A DNA stretch of 64,000 nucleotides from Ceratotherium simum simum (GCF_000283155.1 NW_004454177.1:6783382-6847381), one strand, 5' to 3'; positions 27,545-40,390 are shown, counted from the first letter of the stretch. Numbers and translations are program-made. The notes: a model not told the origin generated them from the letters alone.

Positions 27545-28010
27545 CAAGAGTGTGAGCTTTGGAGGCAGTTAGACCTGGTTTTGAATCAGATCTTTGCCAC
27601 CTATTTGCTGTTTTCCTTGGAGCAAGTTACTAAATGACTCTGGGACTCAAGAGCCAGCCCTGATGGCCTAGTGGTTCAAATTCAGCGCTCTCACCAAACA
27701 GCCCAGGTTTGCTTCCCGGTTACAGATCCACACCACCTGTCTGTCAATTGCCATGCTGTGGTGGTCGCTCGCATAGAAGAACTAGTATGACTTACAGCTA
27801 GGATATACAACCATGTACTGGGGCTCTGGGGAGGAAAAAAAGAAAAAAAAGGAAAAAAAAAGAGGAAGATTGGCAACAGATGTTAGCTCAGGGCAAATCT
27901 TTCCCTGCAAAAAAAATAAAATAAAAAAAATAAAAGTAAGATCTATAATATTTGCCTCACAATTGTGAAGATTAAATGAGATGGCATATATAGAGCCCTA
28001 GCACTTTGCT
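27545..28010 (+). repeat. MIR (sense), split by a SINE
   Basis: The MIR head runs to about 27650 (tttggaggcagttagacctg, then ggagcaagttacta). The MIR body resumes at about 27930 (cacaattgtgaagattaaat). The SINE at 27651-27930 fills the gap. Confidence 0.7.
27651..27930 (+). repeat. SINE with tRNA-Glu-like head and ERE-like body
   Basis: The head (ccctgatggcctagtggttc, then gcgctctcacc and a degenerate B box) resembles tRNA-Glu rather than the tRNA-Ser-like head of the other EREs. The downstream body is ERE-like: ggatatacaaccatgtactg, then ggggctctggggag and the gatgttagctcagggc unit. More diverged than its neighbours and without a clear TSD, so probably older. Confidence 0.75.
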
Positions 28011-28254
28011 TCCTTCGCCTGCGTGTTAAAGAACATGGGAGATTGACTTCTGGCATGATAGCACGAGGAGCTATGCTGACGTACTCCCCAGTGAAGCTGG
28101 TGAAAATGCTTTTAAAAATCCCAGAAAACCAGCCATTTAACGTCTCTGGAAATGATCCTAAGGATGAACAGCAAATGAGGAAGCATTTATTCACGAACAT
28201 CTCTGAAAATTTGGTAAAAAGTGAGAGAGTTTGTGGTTTTCAAATCAGTACTGC

Positions 28255-28495
28255 GGGGCCAGCCTGGAGGCATAGCGGTTAAGTGCGTGTGCTCCGCTTC
28301 AGCGGTCTAGTGTGAAGCGGCCTAGTGTTTGCAGGTTCGGATCCCTGGTGCCCAGTGACGCACTGCTTGTCAAGCCATGCTGTGGCGGTGTCCCATATAA
28401 AGTAGAGGAAAATGGGCATGGATGTTAGCCCGGGGCCAATCTTCCTCAGCAAAAAGGGGAAAATTGGCAATGAATGTTAGCTCAGGGCTCGTCCT

Positions 28496-28532
<37 letters not shown>

Positions 28533-28538
28533 AAAAAA
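28255..28538 (+). repeat. ERE SINE with (CA)n tail
   Basis: Sense ERE with a perfect 14-bp TSD caaatcagtactgc (28241-28254 and 28539-28552). A short internal duplication repeats 'gcggtctagtg/gcggcctagtg' in the head (28303-28328). The tail has expanded to a (CA)n run at about 28499-28527. Confidence 0.94.
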
Positions 28539-29120
28539 CAAATCAGTACTGCTTCCTCCTTCCCTCTTGCTGGTTCAGTGAGGTAGAGATTCCACCCAAG
28601 ACTACTTTAGCCAACAACACAGTCCCCGCCACCCCCCACCACCTAGACTAATGACTTTCTTTCTGGAGGAACAGGACTTCAGCATTTCTCATCCTGCCCC
28701 CAGCTAGCTGTTGCTGCTGCTAAGTCCTGCGTGAGTGCAGTTGAGGAGTGGGGACTCCCTTCTTCTGCCCAGCCCCACTTGTGGAGTTTGGATGTGATGT
28801 GCTGAGAATACTGGGACCCAGATCACTCTTGCTTTGGGTTGTAAGTTGGTGGTTCCATCCTAAGAGAGGAAGCTGAGAGGATCCTAGACTGCATTCCCTC
28901 TCCCTCCACTGAGCTCTCAGCTTCTAGAGTGGGAGTGTCGCTCAGAGAGAACTTTGCCATTGTCCCCACATCTAGCTTCAGAGCCCTGGCTCAGAGATTT
29001 GCCCAGAGGGAGGAACAGATTATAAAACAGATAGCTCCTGATTTCTTGCCAAAGGAACTGACTTCATTTGCAACAGAGAATGAAGTTCAAACTTGAAGGC
29101 ACTCAAAAGAACAGTGGAGG

Positions 29121-29361
29121 GGGCCGGCCTGGTGGCATAGCGGTTAAGTGCACCTGCTCTGCTTCGGCGGCCCGGGGTTCGCAGGTTCGGATCCCGGGCG
29201 CGCACTGATGCACCGCTTGTCAATCCATGCTGTAGCGGCGTCCCGTATAAAGTAGAGGAAGATGGGCACAGATGTTAGCCCAGGGCCAGTGTTCTTCAGC
29301 ACAAAGAGAAGGATTGGCATCAGATGTTAGCTCAGGGCTAATCTTCCTCACACACACACAA
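29121..29361 (+). repeat. ERE SINE
   Basis: Sense ERE with intact A and B boxes. The TSD is aaaagaacagtggagg (29105-29120) against aaaagaataatggagg (29362-29377). A short (CA)n lies in the tail. Confidence 0.94.
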
Positions 29362-30904
29362 AAAAGAATAATGGAGGTTGTGGTAAAAGGCATTTCAAAG
29401 GAGATTCAAGATACAAGCTAAACTATAGGCCAACTAATTTGCAGGAGAGAACCAGGGAGTAAAACATCCCCAGAGCCTTCCAGAGGTCAGAACAGAAATC
29501 AAACACTGATCTCAGAAACTATTCCTTCAAAGGAACCAGAATTTGATTAGATTGTTTATAGACAAATTTATGCCCCAGGACGTTGTTGAAAACAATAGAG
29601 CAACTAGCCAGCAGTTATTGGAGTGTAACAGCTGATGTGGTCGAGGAAAGATAGGAAGAGAGCCCTACCCAAACTGTGGTGATCCAGTGATCTGAGGGTT
29701 ACTGTGGATATACCAAAACTGTGGCTCCCTCAGGAACAACAGCTGAAGCTGAACATTGTATAGAGGGGAATAAACTTCACTAAAACAATCTAGCCAGTCA
29801 CTAAACAAACAAGCAAATAATAATAATATGCTCCAGAAGGGTAGAGGTGTACCAGTACTCAGAGATGTTACAATATATTATCTAAAATGTCTAGTTTCCA
29901 ACAACAACAAAAATCTATGAGGCATGTAAAGAAACAGGAAAGTATGACGCATACACTGGAAAAAAAGCAGGCCACCAACACTGCCTGTCAGAGAGACCAG
30001 ATGTCAGATTTATCAGAAAAAGTAGCTATTAAAGACATGTTCACAGAAATAAAGGAACTCACAATTAAGGTGGTAAAGGAAGATGTGATGACAATGTCAC
30101 ATTGTATAGAGAATATCAATAAAGAGACAGAAATTATTAAAATATGAACCAAAAGGAAATTATGGATTTGAAAAGTAAAATAACTAATAAAAAATTCATT
30201 AGAGAGGTTTAACTGTAGATTCGAGCTGGCAGAAAAAGAAGCGAATTTTTAGATAGATCAGTAGACATGCAAGTTGAAAATGAATTAAGAACAATGAACA
30301 GAGCCTCAAAGAAATGTGGGATGCTATCAAGTGCAATAACATATATATACTGGGAATACCGGAAGACAAGAGAGAGAAAGGAACAGAAACAATATGCAAG
30401 GAAGTAGTGGCTGTAAACTTCATGAATTTATTGAAATTTGTGAATTATTGAAAAACAATAACCTACGTATCCAAGAAGCTCAACAAAATCTAAGTAGGAT
30501 TCAACACAAAGAGATCCACAAACAGATACATCATAGTAAGAATAGTGAAAGTCAGAGATAAGGAGAAAATGTTGAAAGCATCAAGAGAAAAATGATGGGT
30601 CACTTAAAGGGAACTCCATAAAATTAATAGTGGACTTTTCAGCAGAAACAATGGAGGCCATAAGGCAAAAGAGTAACATTTTAAAAGTGCTCAAAGAAAA
30701 ACAAAACTATTAACCAAAGCCCTATATCCAGGGTAAGGCTATCTTTCAAAAATGATGGCAAAATAAAGACTTTCCCAGATAATCAATAACAGAGAATTTG
30801 TAGCTTATAGACCCACCTTATAAGAAATACTAAAGGAAGTTCTTCAGGGTGAAAGCAAGTGACCCCCAGATGGTAATTTGAATCCACACAAAAGAACAAA
30901 AGCA

Positions 30905-31148
30905 GGGCCAGCCTGGTGGCATAGTGGTTAAGTTCATGCCTTCTGCTTTGGTGGCCTGGGGTTCACCGGTTTGGATCCTGGGCATGGACCTACTCACTGC
31001 TCATCAAGCCATGCTGAGGTGGCATCCCATATAGAAGAGCTACAACTCTACAACTATGATATACAACTAAGTACTGGGGCTTTGGGGAGAAAAAGAGGAA
31101 GATTGGCAACAGATATTAGCATAGGGCCAATCTTCCTCAAAAAAAAAA
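30905..31148 (+). repeat. ERE SINE
   Basis: Sense ERE with the 'atacaactaagtactggggc' body. The TSD is aaaagaacaaaagca (30890-30904) against aaaagaacaaggagca (31149-31164). Confidence 0.92.
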
Positions 31149-31467
31149 AAAAGAACAAGGAGCACCAATAAAGGCAATTATGTAATTATAAAAGACAGAA
31201 CAGATGCATACTTTTCTCCTTTTTTTTTAGCCTATTTAAGAATTGGTTGTATGAAATTATGTATATATATATTGCAATGTTAGGCTTATAGTGTAATATA
31301 TGTGCAATATATTCGCTAATAAACAGGACACAGGATGTGTGTGTGAGAAAAACTGCCTTGGGCTAAGGAAATTGCTACAGATGGTAAAGAAATAATCATT
31401 ACAATTTATTGTTGAATTTGTAACATTAATTGCTGTAATGTTTATTTAAAAATACTACAAAAGGAGG

Positions 31468-33885
31468 TAGACAGAAGAGCAAAAAGGAAATATGACTTGA
31501 ACAACACTATAAACCAACTAGACCTAACAGACATCTGTAGAACACTCCACCTAACAACAACAGAATATACATGCTTCTCAAGTAAACACAAAACATTCTC
31601 AAGGATAGACCATATACTAAGCCATAAAACAAACCTGAATAAATTTAAAAAATTAGCAATAATACAAAGTGTGTTTTGCAACCACAATAGAATGAAATTG
31701 GAAATGAATAGCAGGAAGAAATTTTGGGAACTCACAAATGTGTGAAAATTAAACAATATATTTCAAAGTAAGCAATGGATCAAAGAAGAAATCAAAAGCA
31801 AATTCAGAAAATACTTTGAGATGAGTGAAAATAAAGACAAAACATACTAAAACCTATGCAGTGCAGCTAAAGCATTGCTTAGAGGGAAGGTTATAGCTGT
31901 AAAATGCCTATGATAAGGAAGATCAGTAATCTAGTCTTCCTTAAGATGTTGAAAAAGAAAGAGCAAATCAAACCTAAAGCAAGCTGAAAGAAGGAAATAA
32001 TAAAGATTATAGCAGAAATTAATGAAATAGAGAATAAAAAACAATAGAGAAAATCAATGAAACCAAAACCTTGTTCTTTGAAAAGATCAATAAAATTGAC
32101 AAATCATGAGCTAGATTGACTAAGAAAAAAATAAAGTCTCAAATTACTAGAATCAGAAATGAAAGAGGGGACATTAATACTGACCCTAAAGAAATAAAAA
32201 TTATTATAAAGGAATATCTGAACAATTATACACCAACAAATGGTTTAACTTAGATAAAATGGACAAATTCCTAGAAATAAACAAGCTATTGAAACTGACT
32301 CAAGAAGAAATAGACAGGGGGCTGGCCCAGTGGCGTAGTGGTTAAGTTCATGCACTCTGCTTCGGTGGCCTGGGGTTCGCGGGTTCGGATCCTGGGCGCA
32401 AATCTGCACACCGCTCATCAAGGCATGCTGAGGTGGTGTCCCACATAGAGCAACTAGAAGGATGTACAAGTATGATATACAACTATCTACTGGGGCTTTG
32501 GGGAGAACAAAGGAAAAAAGGAAGATTGGCAACAGATATTAGCTCAGGGCCAATCTTCCTCAAAAAAAAAAAAAGTAAATAAAAGAATACTAGCAAAAGA
32601 GGCAATTCCTAAAATAATAAAAAAGGAAGAAGAAATAGACAATCTGAATAGACCTGTGTCAAGTGAAGAGATTGAAGCAGTAATCAAAAAACTACACATA
32701 AAGAAATGTCCAGGTCCCAATGGTGTCACTGCTGAATGCTACCAAACATTTAAAGAAGAATTAATAGCATTTTTTCACAAAGTTTTCTAAAAAATAGAAG
32801 AGGATGGGATAATCCCCAACTCATTCTATGAGGTCAGTATTGCCAAACAAAGACATCACAAGAAAAGAAAACTATAGACCGATATCTCTTATGACCATGG
32901 ATGCAAACATTTTCAACAAAATAGTTACAAACAAAATCCAGCAACATATAAAAAAAATTATACACTATGACCAAGTAGAATTTATCCCAAGAGTACAAGG
33001 TTGGTTCACCATATCAAAATCCATTAATGTAGTACATCATATCAGTAAAACAAAAAACAAAAAGACATAATCATCTCAATAGGTGCAGAAAAAGCACTTG
33101 ACATAATCCAACACTCTTTCATGATAAAAATATTCCACAAACTAGAAATAGAAGGGAACTTTCTTAATCTGATAAAGGATCTCTGGAAAACCCCAGTTAA
33201 CATGATACTTAATGGTGAACTACTAGATGTTTTCCCTCTCAGATCAGGAATACGACAAAGATTTCATCTCTCTTCACTTTCATTTAAACCTTGTACTAGA
33301 GGTCCTAGCCGCAGCAGTTAGGCAAGAAAGAGATATAAAAGGCATCTAGTTTGGAAAAGAATAGGTTAAACTAATGGTATTCAAAGATGACATGATCCTG
33401 TATATAGAAAATCCTAATGAATCCACTAAAAAACTGTGAGAACTGTATAAGAGGTCAAGCAAGATTGCAGGATATAAGAGCAGTATGTGCAAATCAGTTG
33501 TATTTCTATACCTTTACAATGATCAATCTGAAAATAAAAGAAATAAAACAATTCAGTTTACAATAGCATCAATAAGAATAAAATTCTTAGGGATAAATTT
33601 AAGAAAAGAAGTGCAAATCTCATTCTCTGGAACGTACAAAAAAGTACAAAACAATGTTAGAAGAAACTTAAGATCTAAACGATTGGAAAAACATCCCATG
33701 TTCATGGATTGTAAGAGTTAACATTGTTAAGATGGCAGTACTACTCAGAGTGATGTAGAGATTCAGTGCAATCCCCATCAGAATCTAAGCTGATATTTTT
33801 TTTTAGAAATTGACAACCTGATTCCAGAATTCAAGTGGAATTGCAAGGGACCCAGAATAACCAAAACAATCTTGAAAAAGAACAA
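31468..33885 (+). repeat. L1M ORF2 (endonuclease C-part and reverse transcriptase), decayed
   Basis: Begins abruptly inside the endonuclease domain (peptide LTDICRTLHLTTTEYTCFSS, in frame at 31497-31745). It runs through reverse-transcriptase sequence (32828-33070: [15 protein letters not shown], then [14 protein letters not shown]). It stops before the ORF2 C-terminus. Internal stops and frameshifts are many. An ERE interrupts it at 32317-32574. It follows the ORF1 region in the same orientation, so both could be one L1M with a deletion at the start of ORF2. Confidence 0.85.
32317..32574 (+). repeat. ERE SINE
   Basis: Sense ERE inside the L1 reverse-transcriptase region with intact boxes (gcgtagtggttaagttcatg; gggttcggatcctgg). 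I could not read a convincing TSD. Confidence 0.9.
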
Positions 33886-33889
33886 AGTA

Positions 33890-34115
33890 GATTCAAGTGG
33901 TGCAGCCACAAGTCAAGGAAAACTGACAACCACCAGAAGTTAGAGGAAGCATAAGAGAAGATTATCCCCTAGAGACTCCAGATAGAGTGAGGCCTTGCTG
34001 ATACCTTGATTTTGAACTTCTTGCTTCCAGAACTGTGAGTGCATAAATTACAGTTGTTTTTAAGCCACCTACTTTGTGGTTATTTGTTTCGGCAGCCCTA
34101 GGAAATTAATACAGA
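33890..34115 (+). repeat. MLT1 LTR 3' part (sense)
   Basis: Ends in the typical MLT1 order: cttccagaactgtgagtgca, then tgtttttaagccacctactt, then ggaaattaatacag. Only the 3' half is present. Confidence 0.8.
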
Positions 34116-34229
34116 TGAGGACAGGATTTTGGCATAATCTCAGAATATCTCGCCATAAAATACTAATCATTTACAAGGGGAAAAATCAATTACCAGGTGG
34201 AGGAATCAGCAGACCCTCAACATGATCAG

Positions 34230-34495
34230 GTTATTATTATTAACATGGTGTGTGGTGAAGGCTTTAAAGAAGTAATACAAGGACTGCATCTTGGGGTACT
34301 TGCTGGAATTAACTAGGGGGAGCAAGGTATTTCAGAAATGCTGTAGCATGTTCGAAAGATTTCACGATGAGAGAGAGCATGGTGTATTTCGTATTCCTTA
34401 AGTTGTTTAGTATGGTTTAAATATAGGCTCTATGTGAGAAAATGGCTGGAAATAGGCTTGTAAGATAGGAAAGGCTCAGTGGTGGAGGGCTTTGT
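34230..34495 (-). repeat. L2 fragment (antisense)
   Basis: Matches antisense L2 phrases such as 'gagagagcatggtgtatttc' and 'ggtggagggctttgtatgag'. Confidence 0.6.
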
Positions 34496-34499
34496 ATGA

Positions 34500-34800
34500 G
34501 TTCTCTGACTTGGCCAAATCCTCTATCACATCCTCTCCTTGCCCTATATCCTTTCTTAGTAGTACTTATGTCAGTCGTGGTTTTATATTTATTTTTGTAA
34601 TTATTTAATGATTTCTCTCTCCCACCAGACACCAAACTTTACAAGTTTATGGGCCATGTCTGATTTTGCTCATGATTGTATCCTCATGTTACTTCTTGCT
34701 CTCCAATTCATACTATTGGATGCAAATATTTACGGAGGGAAATGATCAATAACTGTTTATTGAAGGAATGAGTGAATGAATGAATGAATGAACCAACCGT
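34500..34800 (+). repeat. L2 3' end (sense)
   Basis: Sense L2 3' end with 'gggccatgtctgattttgct' and a terminal (gaat)n tract at 34770-34792. Confidence 0.65.
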
Positions 34801-34904
34801 GTAAAAGAATTGAATTTTGTCTTGAATTATTGCCATATGAGGAAGAATTGGGTTGAACATACCAAGACCAGTTAGAAAACTGTACAGTAATATTTGAGAG
34901 TGAT

Positions 34905-35100
34905 GAGGTATTGAAGTAAGGTAGTGACTTCATCTATTTCATTTTAACTTCAAAATAATCTTATAATATAGATATTTTTATCATCAGTTTACAGACAAGG
35001 AAACTGAGGTTCAAGGAGGCTAAATAATTTGCCTAAAGTTATATAACTAATCAGTGATCTAGCTGAGATTTAACCCAAGGACTATCTGACTCCAGAGTAC
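34905..35100 (-). repeat. MIR (antisense)
   Basis: Contains 'cagacaaggaaactgaggtt' and 'gactatctgactccagag'. Confidence 0.8.
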
Positions 35101-35500
35101 ATGTTCTTTCCCATTCTCTGAGTTGAGAATCTCTTCTTTCATATAAAAGAACTTCAATTAAGTATTTCTGGGAGGATTTTTTATTACAAATATAAACCAA
35201 ATTTCTGTTTTGAAAATTTAGCAAAACATAGCAGCAAAGCAATCCTAATATAAAGTATTTTTTACTCTTCTGTTATTAAATCTCCATTGAAAGAGAGAGT
35301 GAGACAGATTTTTCTTAAATGAGTATTATTACTGTCAGATTTAGGCACAGGCAATGGCTTGTTTACAGAGCTAATATTTATAAATTAACATTTTTCTCTA
35401 TTTCTATAATAATGACTCCATCTTCTCTCCTCAAGACTTTTTGTTTCATCATTGTTTATGTAAAAGAAGTGGCCAATATTACTAAAATTTTAATTAAGCA
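35100..35500. other. Unassigned intronic sequence
   Basis: No gene or repeat recognised. Confidence 0.45.
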
Positions 35501-35509
35501 TATCAAGGA

Positions 35510-36150
35510 TTTACTAAACTTTTTGAAAGTCACAGTGCTAGGTAAAGGAAAAAGTAAGTAAGATGGTATTTAAGATGATTATTAGATTTTTGACCCTGTT
35601 ATTGGTGTGACTGGTAGTGTCATTTACTGAGATAGAGAATACCAGGGTTAAAAACAGATTGGATAAATTGTGTTGTTTTAGACATATTAAATTTGAGGCA
35701 CCAGTTGGTGCAAGTTGTCCATTAAGTAATTGGATGTAGTAGTCTGGAAATCAGGGATAAGATGGAGCCCAGGGATGTTGTTTCAGCAGATAGGTTGTAG
35801 TTGGTCATCAATATGTGATAATGCAGAAAAGAACAGGTTTAAAGATGAAACCCTTCGTACCATCAGTGTTTAAGTGGAGAGTGAGGCCATGAAGTCTATG
35901 GAAAAGCTGCTGTGGATGGAATAAGATTGTGGTGTTGTAAAAGCCAAGGAAAACAGGAATTTCAAAAAGGAGCAGTGTTAAATGCTATAGAAAAGTCAGA
36001 TATTATAAGGACTGAAAGGTAGCCGCTGGCTTTGTGACAAAGATGTGCTCAGTGCTCTTAGAGAGAGCTGTTTCACTAGTGTAATAAGAATAGAAATCAG
36101 AATGTAATAGGGTGAGGTATGAGTGCACAGAAAGGAAGGGGAAACAGAGT
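35510..36150 (-). repeat. L2 ORF2 relic (antisense)
   Basis: Antisense L2: 'ttagacatattaaatttgag' near 35680, and 'gtgttaaatgctatagaaaa' near 35976, whose reverse complement recalls the AFDTVDH-type reverse-transcriptase motif. Heavily decayed. Confidence 0.65.
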
Positions 36151-36329
36151 TTTTACCAGTGTTTTCTAAACTTGATCATATAACATATTAATAACCTTTT
36201 AAATTGTACACTCCAATTTATTCAAATATATATACAAACTTAAATGTTATATATGCTATAATAACTACATTCTAAAGTATATACATATGTACAAATTGAA
36301 AATAAGATAAATAGAAGTGACAGGACTTA

Positions 36330-38580
36330 TGGTAATAACAGAGTGAATAAGTTGGCAAATCCTCTCTCAAAAGGACAAATATAAAACTGAACAAAATTGT
36401 CAAAAACAACGATTTTAGGGCTCTGAAAATGAACCAGTGGCAAACATCAAATTGAGAAGCTTTAATTCTTGAAAATCTTTGAACTTGTGATTAGAACAGT
36501 GCGAGTCTTTGGTTTTCTTGCCTGAGCCTCTACACTCTTCCTTTCCCCTCCCCAAGGGGAAGCATAATGTAATCAAGGTTGGGCTGGTCTTAAAAACCAG
36601 CAGGTTTTTTGCCAGAGGCAGCTGACTTAATTTGGAAGAAAAACCCCTGCCTAGTCATGTTGTCAGTAAAAATAGCAAGTTTGGTAGGAAATGAATGTGG
36701 AAGGTTCATAGCCTTGCTAGCTAGAGGTTGGGGTCTTGCTAGGGGCGAGCAACAGAGTGATTGACTAGTCAGAAATTTAGTAGGGAGATCCTGTTAATGA
36801 GAGAACCACAACGGGATAGGTTCTCCATTCACCTCTGGCTTACTAGGGAAATGGCATCCACTAGAAAGTCCTCAGAGAGCCCAGCAAAGAGTAAAATCTG
36901 AGGCTAACTTTGAAACTTTCTGAACTTAAAATGCACTCTTCAGCTCACCAACAGATTTGTCAGCAAAGGGTGAAAGGTCTATTGGCTTGACCACTAATTG
37001 ATGTAAACACAGGGATGAGCTCAAGGAAGCTAGGCTAAAAAATAAAAATAAGAATTAAAAAAAATTTAGCAGAGAAATCAATGGCTATATACCACAGGGA
37101 GACAGATTCTCAAATTATTTCCAAGAGAGTTACTAAAAAACAGAACAAAACAAAACAACGAAGAGCAGCAACAACAACAATTCTCAGGGGGAAAAACCAT
37201 AATCCAGAATTGGTTAAATATATTATCTATAATACCCACTTTTATTAAGAAAACACTACTGGGTGTTAAAGAAAAAAACCTAGGAACATGTGATTCATAC
37301 TCAGGAAGAAAAGTAATCAATAGAAACTTTCTCAGAGTGGGTCTAGATATTATTTTTGGCAAAAGTTCATGGCTATTATTATAAATTTGTTCGAACAATT
37401 AAAAGAAACCATGTCTAAATAACTAACAGAAAATATGATGACAATGATTTAACAAATAGGGAATCTCAGTAAGGAAATAGAAACTATAAAAAAGAACAAA
37501 ATGGAAATTCTAGGGTTGAAAAGTACAATAACTGAAATGAAAAATTCACTAGATGAGTTCAGTAGCAGATTTGACGTAGCAGAAGGGAGAACCATCAGAC
37601 TTCAAGAAATATCAATAGAAATAATCCAATCTGAAGAACAGAGAGAAAACCATTGAAGAAAAATAATCAGAGCCTCACAGACCTGTGGGACAATATCAAG
37701 TATACCAACATATTTATAGTGGGAGTTTTAGAAGCAGAGGAGAAAGAGAAAGGGACAGAAAAAAATACTTGAAGAAATAATAGCCAAGAACTTCCAAAAT
37801 GTATCATAAAACATTAATTTACAGCTTTTAGAAGGTCAGTAATCTTAAATAGGATGAACACAAAGGGATCCACATCTAGACATATCATTGTTAATTTGCT
37901 GAAAGCCAAAGAGAGAATGTTGAAAGCAGCAAGAGAAAAATGACTCTTCACGTACAGGGTAGCAACAATATGATTTATAGCTGAGTTCTCATCAGAAAAA
38001 AATGGAGGCCAGGAGGCAGTGGATTGACATATTTAAAATTTTGAAATAAAAAAACTGTGAACCGTAGATTCTCTATCTAGCAAAACTCTCCTTCAAAATG
38101 AAGGCAAAATAAAGACCTTCCCAGATAACAAAAGACAGAGAATTCCTTATAAGCAGACCTGTTATACAAGACATTCTAAAGGAAGTGCTCAGGCTGCAAG
38201 GAAATGATACCAAATGGTAACTCATATCCACAGGAGGAAATGAAGAAAATCAGAAAAGGTGAATATATAGGGAATAAAAGACTATATAAAAATGCTTTTT
38301 CCCATTTTCTTCTCTTGATTCCTTTAAAAGACATAAAATGGCTTAAAGAAGTAATTATAGCACTTTATTTCTGGATTTCTAACATATATTGATGTAGCAT
38401 AAGTACCTAAAGGAAGGTTGAGGAAATGGAGTTATATTGGAGGAAAGTTGCTATATTTTACCGGAATCAAGTCAGTATTAATTTGAAGTAGACTGTGATA
38501 AATTAAGATATATATTATAATCCCTAGAGCAACCACTAAGGTAAAAATCAGCATTGTACTGATTTGAAGACCAGTGATAT
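36330..38580 (+). repeat. HAL1/L1M ORF1 region, second copy
   Basis: Same order as the copy at 28-31 kb: the coiled-coil region near 37540-37660, then 'agagaatgttgaaagcagca' near 37910, 'ccttcccagataacaaaa' near 38115 and the post-ORF1 spacer. It has no ORF2 and no ERE, and no long ORF survives. Confidence 0.75.
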
Positions 38581-38584
38581 AAAT

Positions 38585-39430
38585 GACTCTTGAGAAACTT
38601 TGCTATGGTGGGAAGAAATGAGAGAGGGTTGGTAACTAGAAAGGGCATTGGTTGAATGTGTGTTGTCTTTTTATTATATATTTGACTTAAGCCTATAGTT
38701 TATATTGAGGGGAAAGAACCAGTAGAACCAGAGGAAATGTAGGTATAAGGGAGAAAGTGAGATTTAATGGAGCATTCTTCAAGGGGATACATTTTAGTGC
38801 ATAGGTAGAGGGAATAGTCTTTGGTGAGATAGAAAGGAAGAAGGTAGGGGTAGAGTTGAAGCCTGGTAGTTTGTAGACGTTGATGTTTAGGGGATTCAAG
38901 TTGAGAGTCCAACTACCTAATACTCATTTTTGAGAAGTAGAAAAACAATTTGTATGCTGAGATGAGATCTTGGAATAGCAGCTGAAGGAAATGAAAGAAG
39001 TAGATGATAGGGGACAAGTTGAAGGATTGATGGGCAGCATCGATAGGCAAGCAGTTGTTGGAGATTGTAACTTTGTTGGGACTCTGCTTGTGGCTTATTT
39101 TATGGGTTGTTTGTTAGCAGTACTTGACAGCTTATGTATAGGAGTGAAAAACGTGGTTGGTTTGATCCAGAGTTTTGCAAGCTTGCTTCAAGTGATGCAT
39201 TGTGATACTTGGAAGTTTCTGCCCTAGGTGTGAAGGTTGTTAGCTGGGAACTTTAGCCTGGTGTTATTGGCAAATTAAGACACAAAACTGCTTTGGGTGG
39301 TAGTTGGCTACTTGATTCCAAATTCAGTTTCAGATTTGCTGGAAGAGTTGTTGCTGTCTTACCCTTTGTGGCAGTCACACCATAACTGGAATATTTTCTT
39401 CAGTTTTGAGTACTATATTGTAAAAGGGAC
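38585..39430. other. Unassigned sequence, possible CR1/L3 trace
   Basis: Mostly unrecognised. 39380-39440 weakly recalls antisense CR1/L3 ('ttcagttttgagtactatat'). Confidence 0.4.
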
Positions 39431-40154
39431 ATCACAATCAGAATGTGATAAAGATGGTGAACAATATTTGCAATTGTCAGAGTAAGGAATGGGCTAGAGA
39501 AGGCTTTATAAAGGAAGTAATATTTGAACAAAGATTTCAAGTATGAGAAGTTTGCTGAGTGGAAATGAGTTTCCAGAGGGATAATATATGTAAAGTCTCT
39601 AAAGCATTGAAACAACTTGGCGTATTCAGGGAACTAGAAGTAGTTTCTTAGAGGATTGGTGATGGGCTAATGGTTTCTCAGAATATTCCAAAAGTTCTAA
39701 GAGTTTTTTTGAAATGTCTAGGATGCCTTTTCTGAGAAGGTAGGTATATGAGGCAGTGCTAAGAGATCATGCTTTCCTCATAAATACGTTCAACTACCCT
39801 CCATTTTTTCCTCCTATCCAACAAGAGCATCTCTCCTATTATACCTATTATACCTATTAGATTTCCACATAAGATTTCATTTAAATAAATGAATCTCTGG
39901 CTGCTAAAAGTTTGATCCACTGTTAGATGATAGTGAGCCATAGAAGGGCTTTAAAAAAGGGCCACGATACAGTCTGACTTATGAGTTAGAAAGTGGACTT
40001 TGGTGGCAATATGAGGATGTATTTGAGGGAAATAAGGCTAGAGTCTGGGAGGGTAGTTAGAAGACTATTGTAATAAAACAAATAAGAGCTGAGGAGGTCC
40101 GATAAGTAGTGGCAATGGGGATAGAGAAAAGGAATTTTAGTTATAGTTAAAAAA

Positions 40155-40390
40155 GGCAGCATTGTTAGTGGTTAAGAATATGGAGAGAGGCAGACTGCTC
40201 TGATTCAAATCCTAACTCCACCACTTACTACCTTTGTGACCTTGGGAAAGTTTTTTTTATCTCACTGCCTTACTGTCCTCATCTTTAAAATGAAGATAAT
40301 AATAATAATAGTAATAATGATGATGATGATACCACTTATTTCAGAGGGTTGTTGTGAGGATTATGTGAGTGTTTATAAAGTGCTTTGTCC
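40155..40390 (+). repeat. MIR (sense) with trinucleotide expansion
   Basis: MIR head 'ttagtggttaagaatatgga' and body. The aat-rich part has expanded to an (ata)/(atg) run at 40298-40330. Confidence 0.8.

Larger units (their letters stand above)
28020..31460 (+). repeat. HAL1/L1M 5' UTR, ORF1 and spacer region
   Basis: 28020-29600 resembles the 5' region of HAL1-type elements (gacttctggcatgatagcac, then 'aaaatcccagaaaaccagcc'). ORF1-derived sequence spans about 29880-30720, with a helical stretch at 29887-30147 (RDQMSDLSEKVAIKDMFTEI). Post-ORF1 sequence follows to 31460. Stops are frequent. Three EREs interrupt it (28255-28538, 29121-29361, 30905-31148). Confidence 0.75.

Noticed and set aside
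28499..28528. CRISPR-like or satellite array
   Set aside because: It is a simple CA dinucleotide run in an ERE tail, with no spacers.
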